Position numbers and translations under genes: made by a program. Below are positions 46,101 to 53,515 of a stretch of 64,000 bases of DNA, in pieces (positions within the stretch are counted from its first letter, which is position 1; each line of letters opens with the position of its first letter). This DNA comes from Bursaphelenchus xylophilus. Its lineage: Eukaryota; Nematoda; Chromadorea; Rhabditida; Aphelenchoididae. A model generated the notes under the pieces. That model was not told the DNA's origin. It made no database searches and worked only from the letters and a program-made list of their open reading frames with translations. The stretch is taken from the NCBI GenBank assembly GCA_904066235.2, contig CAJFCV020000006.1:1736001-1800000 (forward strand), read 5' to 3'.

Positions 46101-49095
46101 ATGGATTGGAAGGTGTTTCGCTTGACGTAATGGTCCTGAAAAGTCATTGTGAGTCTTCAAAATCCATAAAAAATCAAACGAGGTCATTTTTAGCACAGTG
46201 CAAAATCACAGTTATAAAAAGCCTATATTTTCGCACAGTGCGAAGTTCTAGTTATAAAAAGCCTAAATTTTTGCACTGTGCGGAATTTCAGTTATAAAAA
46301 GCCTACGACTTTGCACTGTGCAAAATTTCAGTTATAAAAAGCCTATGTTTTCGCACAGTGCAAAATTTCAGTTATAAAAAGTCTAAATTTTTGCACAGTG
46401 CAAAATCTTAGTTGTAAAAAGCCTAAATTTTTGCACCTTGCAAAATCACAGTTATAAAAAGCCTATATTTTCGCACAGTGCGAAATTCTAGATATAAAAA
46501 GCCTAAATTTTTGCACCTTGCAAAATCACAGTTATAAAAAGCCTACGACTTCGCACAGTGCAAAATCTTAGTTGTAAAAAGCTTATATTTTTGCACAGTG
46601 CAAAATCACAGTTATAAAAAGCCTATATTTTCGCACAGTGCGAAATTCTAGATATAAAAAGCCTAAATTTTTGCACCTTGCAAAATCACAGTTATAAAAA
46701 GCCTACGACTTTGCACTGTGCAAAATTTCAGTTATAAAAAGCCTATATTTTTGCACTGTGCAAAATCTCATTTACAAAAAAGCCTAAATTTTTGCACTGT
46801 GCAAAATCTTAGTTGTAAAAAGCCTATATTTTCGCACTGTGCAAAATCTCATTTACAAAAAAGCCTAAATTTTTGCACTGTGCAAAATCTTAGTTGTAAA
46901 AAGCCTATATTTTCGCACTGTGCAAAATCTTATGTGTAAAAGCCTATATTTTTGCACTGTGCAAAATTTCAGTTATAAAAAGCCTAAATTTTTGCACTGT
47001 GCAAAATCTTAGTTGTAAAAAGCCTATATTTTTGCACTGTGCAAAATTTCAGTTATAAAAAGCCTAAATTTTTGCACTGTGCAAAATCTTAGTTGTAAAA
47101 AGCCTATATTTTTGCACTGTGCAAAATTTCAGTTATAAAAAGCCTACGACTTTGCACAGTGCAAAAATTAACGGAAACTCCCCAGACATTCGCCCAAAAA
47201 ACAGTCGATTTGCCATTTAACTACTAAATTTCCAACTTCTACTCAAAATTTTATCAAATCTCATCCAATTTTACAATGATCTTACCAATGGATGTCCAGT
47301 AAAATGATAAATTGCGGACGTGAGTTTGTCCTCGCTGAGTGTCTTCCTATTCAGCATAAAATAATCGAAAATGAAGGCAAGATTCTTCCCGACGTATTCC
47401 TCGACGGATCCATAGGATTCCACGTGTGGTCCGATGAAGCCCATTATTTCATCTTTATGGGCGGCGAGGTACTTGTTGAAGAAAATTCGAGGCAGCATAA
47501 AGCATGAGTACTTTGAGAAGAACCTAGAAAGTAATTTTCCAACTTTTTTAAGGTCAAAAAGGGCAATTTTTGAAATTTTGATATCTAAAACAACATTAAA
47601 TTGCAATTTCTGATAACTTTCTGAATTTTTCAAGAGTTTTACTTTGTAAAATACGATAAGGACATCTTCGTCATCAATTATGACAGTGAGATCCACCAAA
47701 ATTCAAAAAATTTTATATTACACATGCCTAGGCCAACATCAAAAAACTTACAATTTTAAGGTTTCGCTTTTGAAATCTGCCTCTGACATCGTAACGGGCT
47801 TTTCCACACATCCAGCAGTCAGAAGATATGCCATACTTGTCAAGAAATTGAACGCACTTTCAACTCGATAACCCGAGAACTGAAAATGAAAAATTTTAAT
47901 AAAAAATCGGCCAAAAAATGACAATTGATGATGTAAATACAAAAATAAGGACGTTAAACGATCCTCCTTCGTATTCCACCTCATTCGGTAAACAAACTTT
48001 GAAGTTATAAACGATTTTCCTAAATTGATACCTAAAACAATATAAAATCTTACGGATCCGGCGAAAATCTTGTAATCCACGATTCCAAAAATCTGATCAA
48101 AGAATCTTTGACCAAAATACGATACAAAACAGGTAACATCATTCGCTAGAAACTGTGCCGACGTGTAGGAAATCACATTTTGAAATAATGGAAGGAGCTT
48201 TTCGAAAATGTCTTTCGAACTCTCTCCAGTTTGTGATTCGTATTTTGGAGAGAGAATATGACCTGATATGAGGATCAGCCATCCGCAAAGCTCTTTGAGG
48301 CTGTCCAAATCGAGAATTCGACTAAAATGGAGGGCAAGTGTAATATAAGATTCGTCCTAAAAACAGAACAAAAAAAGTAAAACCTTACTTATACATCCTT
48401 CCGATAAGGATCGCAACCTCTTCCCACTCTTTGTACGCGTTGAAGATGGGGAATATTAACCCAGGGTCGTAGCTGCAGGCCATAACCGTGCTCAACGTAG
48501 TTGAATCAAATATCAAGGTATAAAGGTTCTTGCTGAAAATAGCCACTCAATTCTACCTCTCAAAAGAATCGGAAACTCGGTGGAGAAAGTTTTCGATATT
48601 ATTCTTGACGTCAACAACAAACTGATCAAACCTCCAATAAACTTGAAGGTTAGCAACTGTAAGGCTTTAGAATAGAAAGGTAGCAGTATAACTATTCTTT
48701 GAGTTCCAAAATCACCCATCTATCTTCGTCTTTCACCGAGAAATTAACAAAACCTTATCTTCATCAAGTACAATATCGGAAAATCTCGATTCCCACCTGA
48801 CTGTCAATCTAAACCAAGAACAAAAGCGATGAAAAGCAAGAACATACCTCAGTTCATGATCTAACGGTACAATCCGCTCGACTTCAATGGTCGAATTTGC
48901 TGTAGCCTTCGCAAAATCCTTCTTCAAGGCATCAAAGAATTCCCGCCGAGTTTGCTCACTGTCTCCCAAACTTGTCGGTATTGAAACCGGTTGAACTTCG
49001 TCCGCTGAATGCTCTAGTTGTGCTCGGAACCCATTTATAATACTATCGTCCATCAAAATCGGAGAGGCAGACCTATCCGGAAGATCCGCGCTCAT
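31224..49095 (-). CDS. ATR-family checkpoint kinase (atl-1 type)
   Basis: PIKK serine/threonine kinase that senses RPA-coated single-stranded DNA with ATRIP and signals replication stress. Thirty exons give 6,756 nt, exactly 2,251 codons plus stop. Exon ends (high-low): 49095-48848, 48808-48749, 48719-48693, 48664-48557, 48532-48389, 48321-48054, 47879-47752, 47665-47643, 47584-47286, 46135-45863, 45427-45222, 45188-45091, 44709-44426, 43510-43211, 42354-42058, 41377-41015, 40636-40456, 40072-39824, 39488-39241, 38899-38374, 37922-37609, 37071-36742, 36375-36214, 35681-35420, 34815-34704, 34607-34388, 34125-34000, 33890-33687, 32793-32506, 31631-31224. Kinase motifs GLGDRHLGNIL and HVDFN, then VPFRLTRNVVDAFGPTGVEG and a C-terminal MYFGWSPFV, are specific to ATR rather than ATM, TRRAP, SMG1 or mTOR. 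Length is somewhat short for ATR (about 2,500-2,650). Exons 2-4 and the 23-nt exon 8 are the least certain. Confidence 0.95.
31770..32135. repeat. Cluster of GCACNGTGC cores with non-standard spacers
   Basis: About fifteen cores at 25-30-bp spacing in the last ATR intron. Spacers are poly-A/T with short GTGACT, GTGACC or TTCGC text; the usual AGGCTTTTTTCAACTA link is absent. One spot has two cores overlapping (GCACTGTGCGCACTGTGC near 32,016). Confidence 0.9.
34910..35375 (+). repeat. 40-bp GCACNGTGC array in ATR intron 24
   Basis: Twelve or so regular 40-bp units with TCTAGTTGAAAAAAGCCTA links. Centre bases alternate between A and T. It fills the intron between exons starting 34,815 and ending 35,420. 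Confidence 0.9.
35700..36135 (-). repeat. Tandem 185-bp unit with paired GCACNGTGC cores
   Basis: Two to three copies of a larger unit starting AAAATTGCACAGTGCAAA and including CGGTTCATAAAAAAAGATGC and ACTCACATGACTTTTTCAACG. Each carries two cores in the AGGCTTTTTTCAACTA orientation. It lies in ATR intron 23. Confidence 0.85.
37122..37567. mobile_element. 446-bp inverted-repeat MITE in ATR intron 21
   Basis: Terminal inverted repeats begin GGGGAAGTTCTCCAAGTGC (left) and GGGGAAGTGCTCCAAGTGC (right, complement), about 33 bp with few mismatches. Inside is a block GATATCGAACGATTTTTGCC, GAGAGAGCACGC and GTGGAGAGCGGTCAGAGAG, shared with elements at 43.8, 50.8, 52.4 and 60.7 kb. No transposase frame. 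A second copy of similar length lies in opposite orientation at 50.8 kb. Confidence 0.9.
39241..40072 (-). other. Acidic, Ser-rich insert in ATR with NLS-like cluster (exons 18-19)
   Basis: Residues about 1103-1268 break the helical pattern. Exon 18 is Glu/Asp/Ser-rich (ETSSITPETSGNEEDLLAF, DTDEESENAQ). Exon 19 begins with basic DRKRAP and RKSKKTR, a bipartite-type nuclear localisation signal, then an acidic segment and a Gly/Lys-rich end. Splice phases on both sides are exact, so it is part of the protein. It probably is a flexible linker before the FAT domain and a candidate for phosphorylation (several SP, TP and SE sites). No equivalent is known to me in ATR of other animals. Confidence 0.7.
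40135..40390 (+). repeat. 40-bp GCACNGTGC array in ATR intron 17
   Basis: Six to seven near-identical units with TCTAGTTGAAAAAAGCCTA links between exon 18 and exon 17. A further three units occur at 40,765-40,900 and one or two at 41,470-41,530. Confidence 0.9.
42590..43135. repeat. 172-bp tandem repeat, three copies, in ATR intron 14
   Basis: GAAGCTCTGCGGAGCTCCGCCC occurs near 42,622, 42,792 and 42,965. The AGCTC-TGCG-GAGCT stretch can form a hairpin. Copies also share TCTACTGCTTCCA and CCAAAGTCTTCGTTTTC. It is GC-richer than neighbouring intron DNA. Confidence 0.9.
43554..44337. mobile_element. Foldback element, 770-bp palindrome in ATR intron 13
   Basis: Left arm from ATATTGCACATGGTATTTTTG pairs with right arm ending near 44,330. 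Paired landmarks: GTGAGAGCATTATTAA with its complement near 44,233, GAATAGTTTCCTGAGAAGCG with its complement near 44,140, and GGAGATCCGAAGTATTC with its complement near 44,045. Arms are about 340 bp with a short centre near 43,945. The GAGACGGTCAG block links it to the 37.1 and 50.8 kb elements. It occupies most of the 915-bp intron. Confidence 0.9.
44755..45015 (-). repeat. 40-bp GCACNGTGC array in ATR intron 12
   Basis: Seven units in the AGGCTTTTTTCAACTA orientation fill the intron between exons 13 and 12. Confidence 0.9.
46190..47170 (+). repeat. Longest 40-bp GCACNGTGC array, ATR intron 9
   Basis: About twenty-four tandem units at a 40-bp period with CAGTTATAAAAAGCCTA or TAGTTGTAAAAAGCCTA links, a local variant of the GAAAAAAGCCTA link elsewhere. 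Several units have a decayed core (GCACCTTGC). Groups of units recur in the same order, showing expansion of multi-unit blocks. The array fills the 1.15-kb intron between exons 10 and 9. Confidence 0.95.
47286..49095 (-). other. ATR N-terminal helical-repeat block (exons 1-9)
   Basis: Residues 1 to about 435. The ATG at 49,095 is the first in frame; an acceptor-like CTTTAG lies a few bases before it, so trans-splicing or a non-coding first exon is possible. The first 60 residues are acidic and disordered (SASPILMDDS). Then come amphipathic helices such as WVILELKEYLTVANLQVYW and FDQFVVDVKNNIENFLHRV, consistent with the HEAT solenoid that binds ATRIP in other ATR proteins. Sequence conservation is low, as is usual here. 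Introns 1-4 are only 39, 29, 28 and 24 nt. Confidence 0.7.
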
Positions 49096-49099
49096 CTCT

Positions 49100-49832
49100 A
49101 CCTAAAGTTAGAAAAAAATACAAAAAATAGCAAAAATTTTGATAGAAAGGCAACGCTAGAGGTAAAACAAGGTCTGTAGAAAATTTACAGACCATTTTTT
49201 ACCCGTTTAGAGGCTTATCTTACTTTGTATTTGCAAAAAACCGGAAAAAAGTTCGAAATTTTTGGAAAATAAATAATTTTTTTCAAACGAATTCTTCCCG
49301 CGAATTTTCGAAATAGCAGCTCGCAAAAAGGTTGCGCCCGAGGGTGAAAAAGACTACGAAGAGTAGGGAGAATAGATTTTGATTGGCCAAAACGGCTTTC
49401 CCGCTGATCCTTGACCTTATTTTAGACCACCTGGACATCAAAATTTAATAAATCCTTTTTCATCAAATTTTTAATGTCCAAAATTTGCGGAATGCTTGTG
49501 TAATAGTAAAATACACTCTCGGCTTCACTATGATGACATTTTCCAGTTGATTATTGCCTTTTCCAAGGAATTCTGAGCTTTTTTTGAAGATCAAGTTGAC
49601 TTCTTGGTGTTGGTCAACTTGATGATGAAAATACTCTGAGATCTCAAAATTTACGGTCGATTTAGTATGTAGTCTGAACAGAGTATTCCATTAGCTACAT
49701 TTTGACGTCAAGATCTCCTCAGAAATCCATCATCTTCACTCTTTTTTGTCCATCTCAACTTGACCTTACTTTAGACCTCAAAAAAATTTTAAAAATCAAA
49801 TAAAAACCAATCTCCAACAAATTCAAAACATT
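49100..49832. other. Spacer between ATR and the Ala/Pro-rich gene
   Basis: No gene. A hairpin GGTCTGTA-N7-TACAGACC lies at about 49,171-49,193. CCTTATTTTA and related words occur near 49,415 and 49,765. The ATR promoter or a trans-splice site would be in this region. Confidence 0.4.
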
Positions 49833-49833
49833 C

Positions 49834-49839
49834 TTTATT
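49834..49839 (-). terminator. Polyadenylation signal AATAAA
   Basis: AATAAA on the minus strand, about 43 nt after the TAG stop of the small Ala/Pro-rich gene, at a normal distance for a nematode 3' end. Confidence 0.7.
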
Positions 49840-49881
49840 TACAAATCAGTAAGCGACAAAGGCCATGGGACTTTAGTGAGG

Positions 49882-50604
49882 CTAGGCGCCACCTTCCGGG
49901 GCCGGGGCGGCTTCTGGAGCCGGGGCCGGAGGAGCTTCGGCTGGAGGTGGAGCAGCGGCTTCCGGAGCTGGTGGAGGAGCGGCTGCCGAAGGTGGTGCCG
50001 CCTCAGGAGCTGGAGCAGCAGCGGGTGGGGCTTGAGCCGAGCCAGAGCCGCCACCCAAGGAGAAACCGGCACCGTCAGGACCACTGAAAAAACGATGATT
50101 TTCATGAAAGGGAGGTCGAATCAACGATCATTTTCATCAAAGAGATGGAAAATTATGAGGTCAAAAGTGAATAGAGAGGATTTGTAAGAACCCTGGAGCC
50201 GAGAGGGAAGAAAAAAATTTACGAAAATTACAGTAACCCACTTGAAAATTTATATTTTGTCAAAAAAGGCGATTTTCCCCCCTAGAACCGCGTATTTTAG
50301 CTATTTTCTGTCAAAAAAAGGTGGGGGAAAGTTGATAATCTCTTTGATTATGATCCTCAACTCATTAAAAAGCCTTAAAAATTCTAAAAATTACCGTTTC
50401 CTGACGTGAAAATACAGTAATCATCAAAAATTTCGCAATAACCCTTCAAAATCACGAAATTTCGCAAAAAACTACAGTAACCCATATAAAAACGTGTCCA
50501 GAGTGCGATACAGTAGCCCAAATTTTCCTCAGCAGCCTACACTCCACTTACCAGTAGATCTGATAGCCCAGATAGCTCACAACAGCCAAGGAGATGACGC
50601 CCAT
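49882..50604 (-). CDS. Small Ala/Pro/Glu-rich protein with N-terminal membrane segment
   Basis: Two exons, 50,552-50,604 and 49,882-50,083, join in phase (donor GTAAGT, acceptor TTTTTTCAG) to 84 residues. Residues 2-17 (GVISLAVVSYLGYQIY) are hydrophobic and look like a signal anchor or uncleaved signal peptide. A CGPDGAGFSLGGGSGSAQ linker follows, then about 50 residues of APEAAPPSA-type repeats rich in Ala, Pro and Glu. It is GC-rich and followed by an AATAAA. I do not recognise a family. It probably is a small single-pass membrane protein with an extended Pro-rich tail. It lies head to tail with ATR, which starts 787 bp downstream. Confidence 0.7.
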
Positions 50605-50795
50605 TGTCAGTGGTGGAGAAGGAGTAGGAAGCGACCGCCCGAGACCTGAGCACAGTCAGTAAATGGAGGGCGGCGACCGATTGGAAGCTAGGAAAATTTG
50701 CGAAAAATTTGCATAAATTTCGGGGACGTGAGAACGAAATCTTTATTTTTTCGCATTTTTAAGGGCAAAAATTTTAAAAAAAGTAAAAACTTACA

Positions 50796-51239
50796 GGGGA
50801 AGTACCCCAAGTGCGACGCTCAGATTTTGATGAAACTTGGCACAAATTTAGAATAATTTTTTCTAAGATATATGCGAGAATCTTAGCTCGCGCTTTGCAG
50901 AAACAACCGAGATTTTTAGATCGAAAGTCGGCGACAATTTAAGACTTTTTACCGAATTTCGACACGAAAAGTTTCATGCTTATTTCTATTGTAATGAGTA
51001 ATGCTTCCACAAAAAATGAATTTTTTCCGTACGAAACTAGCGAAGTTATGGCCAAAAAGCGCTTTTCTCTCTGACCGCTCTCCGCGCTTAGCATGCTCTC
51101 TCGGCGGCAAAGATCGTTCAATATCTCGGTGGCGCCTGCAAAGCGCGAGCTAAAGCTTTCAGGAATTGATACCTAGTCCATGCCCGACGTGTGTGCAAAA
51201 TTTAAAGAAAATCTGAGCGTCGCACTTGGGGTACTTCCC
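50796..51239. mobile_element. 444-bp inverted-repeat MITE, second copy
   Basis: Ends read GGGGAAGTACCCCAAGTGC and its near complement. It matches the 37.1 kb element along its length in inverted orientation, including GCTCGCGCTTTGCAG near both ends and the block TCTCTCTGACCGCTCTCC. It lies just upstream of the small Ala/Pro-rich gene. Confidence 0.9.
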
Positions 51240-51309
51240 AACATTGTTAGGTAAAATACGGATAAAACAAAAATAAGTACAGACGTGATTATCAAATTGA
51301 CAGTAATGT

Positions 51310-52807
51310 TCAAGCTCTACGATCGTCCTTTTTCCACCAAACAGTCCGCTTTTCCATCGTATTTCCGTCATCAATTGGGATCCATCCGCTCGACCACACC
51401 GACGCCGGACTCTTGACATTTTTCAGGTAGTTCATCAAATAATTGGGTGTCTGATAGCCCGAGACATGTCCGTCATGGACTTCGCCACTTTCTGCTCGCT
51501 TATTCCCACTGAACGGACCCCTTCTTATATCGGTTTCATCGATTTCACTGCTATACCCTCCATTATTTTCGTTATTATCGCGATTACTGTAATTTTCAGT
51601 ACCGTATCCTCCGAGATTTGTGTTGTAAAGGTTGTTCAGCCCACTGTAGCCACTTGGCTGAGCTGCTGGCGGACCAGCGCTACCAGTTTTTGGGCTCCGA
51701 CCTTCTTCTTGATCATTAAGGTCATGTGCAATATAAGGTGTTTTCCGGCTGTCATGGCTCGATTTCTCATTCAATTCGTGGTTATGGATACGATGGATGA
51801 TGTCATAAGTCCCAAAAGTATAGTGTTCCTCAAGAATTTCGTCATTATCATGATGATTGAAGGCGTTTTTACTCGAGGAGTTACCGTAATCCGGCAATGC
51901 GAAACTCTTAGCCGAGTAAAGACGGGGCAAAAAGTTGAGACTAGACATGTTGTACAGAGTCGGATGGGACGAATTAGGCCAAGTGAAGTTGGTATTTGAG
52001 TGGATTGTGGAGTAGTTCATGAACAGCGGGCGTTGAGTGTAATTTAGAGGATTAGAGGGGTAGTTGATGAATTTTGATGGATAAGTTGAGGGAGGGTTGT
52101 AGGAGGCTAAAATCAGCAAGTGGAAAAGAAAATATACACTAGTTCTGATATTCAAATTGACAGGAATTGAAATTTTTAAGTCGAAAATTGCGGAAATTTC
52201 GAAATTTTTGAAGAGTACTGTCCTGAAAAAAAATTTTGAAGAAATCCAATTAAAATTGGATTTCTAAGCAAGGCAGAGGGTAATGATTCAACAAAAAATC
52301 ATTCTTTCCTTGAAAAAATGGCTATGATATGAGAAAAAAGGTTTTTTCTCTAACCGCTCTCCTCATATCGCATACTCACTCGCCTAAAAAATTTGTTGAA
52401 TATCTCAGCTGCCCTTGCAAAGCAAGATCTAAAATTTGTAGCGATTGGCATGCCTCCAGCACAGAATCAGCATGTAAAATTTGAGGGAAATCTGATCGGC
52501 TGATTCTTAGCAATTCCATTTTGAAATTTTTTGGCCAAAAAAAATTTTTTGAACTCAAATTTTTAGTTTTTACAAAAAATACTCACCTCTTCCATTCAGC
52601 CCATCCCCAGTGTTTGCAAAGATACAACCAGCGTGTTGGAGGATCAGCAAAGTCATCAAAACCGACAAGCTCGGCATCTTTTCCATGATCAAGACTAACA
52701 AGTGAAAGAGACTTTGACAGAATATGCGACACTTTCACTGTATCCGGTTCCTCACTCGCTTCACGACTGCTCTTTTTGTCTTCGAAGTTAATGCGCCGTG
52801 GTTGCAT
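51310..52807 (-). CDS. Unknown protein, two exons, Asn/Tyr/Gly-rich C-terminal half
   Basis: Exons 52,587-52,807 and 51,310-52,144 join in frame through donor GTGAGT and acceptor GAATATCAG, giving 351 residues from the ATG at 52,807. The frame stays open a little upstream (an AG at about 52,823 could be an acceptor), so another 5' exon is possible. The first exon is charged and ends WLYLCKHWGWAEWKR. The second opens with a hydrophobic run VYFLFHLLILA, which could be a membrane segment, followed by Asn/Ser/Tyr-rich text with several N-x-S/T sites, an acidic His-containing part and SGYSGLNNLYNTNLGGYG. It ends in VWWKKDDRRA. I see no known domain. If the second exon were used alone it would resemble a secreted protein, but it has no ATG at its start. 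Confidence 0.6.
52270..52520. repeat. Truncated relative of the foldback family in an intron
   Basis: Contains TTTTTTCTCTAACCGCTCTC, GTTGAATATCTCAGCTGCCC and TTGCAAAGCAAGATCT, the internal block of the 37.1 and 50.8 kb elements. Terminal repeats are not intact. It forms much of the intron of the gene at 51.3-52.8 kb. Confidence 0.75.
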
Positions 52808-52809
52808 TG

Positions 52810-53515
52810 GAAAAAACCCGCTATTGTAGGCGTGAAAAAAAAAAATTTTGGGAAAGACTTTGAATTTGTGAAAAAAATTTTTTATCACAAAAGCTTCGAA
52901 TTTAATAAAAAATTACTTTAGAGATCATAGCGAGGCACTGATGTGTTTTTTCAAAGGTAAAAATGGGGTTTTCGGACATTTACACCTTATTTTAGGGTAA
53001 AATAAGGCGATTTTTGTCAAAAAATAGGGTCAAATTAGTTTGTCTTGGCCTAAAATAAAATTCTCAATGCATGTGACGGCCTAAAATACGATTTCCATCA
53101 TCAAAAAAAAAAAAAAAAATTTTTTTTGATCCTTTCTTATATTGTACTAGGCAATTTCTAAACTCTCAGACCCAAAAATCTCGAATTTTTCCAAATCAAC
53201 CAACAATTCTAGGCTTCCATAGTAACTCTCAACCTCCCATAACAACAATTTATTAACTAACAAAACCAAGATATTATGAAAAACATTAGTAACATGTATA
53301 ATATAATAAATCTGATATATATGCGAAAAATGCAAATTCCAGACAAAACCCCATACAATACGGATATTAAAAAGATATAGCCTTACAAAAAAAGTATTTC
53401 CACCTAAAGGGCTCAAAAACTGAGAGGTGTGATAAGAGAAGTAAAAAATGATAAAAACAACAAAAAATATTCTGAATTTCGATATTTCCACGTCTCCATT
53501 GGGGCATTCAAAGCG
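52810..53515. other. Spacer between unknown gene and CPEB gene
   Basis: AT-rich, no gene. CCTTATTTTA and TAAAATAAGG words form an inverted pair near 52,985-53,010. The CPEB 3' untranslated region must lie in the distal part; I do not see a canonical AATAAA near the stop. Confidence 0.4.

Larger units (their letters stand above)
40456..46135 (-). other. ATR central helical-repeat region (exons 10-17)
   Basis: Residues about 436-1102. Eight exons with symmetrical phases encode alpha-helical HEAT-like sequence, for example KELRSNLLYFIEESLKYRI and QEFMVHFLQLFNQPDLVIS. Exon 17 (VISYIAQRFSPEERRFLKRD) runs toward the FAT domain. Three introns in this block are almost filled by repeats: a 172-bp tandem (42.6-43.1 kb), a 770-bp palindrome (43.6-44.3 kb) and a 40-bp array (46.2-47.2 kb). 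Confidence 0.75.

Noticed and set aside
46190..47170. CRISPR-like array (regular repeats with spacers)
   Set aside because: Repeat and spacer both recur, the period is 40 bp, there are no cas genes and the context is a nematode intron.
48513..48719. Frame 48,513-48,719 as an ATR exon in its own phase
   Set aside because: Joining it in that phase meets stops in the next exon; another phase with short introns keeps the full gene in frame.
51466..51999. Plus-strand frame of 177 codons opposite the unknown gene
   Set aside because: It is antisense to the 51.3-52.1 kb exon, which has a spliced partner in phase; this frame has none.
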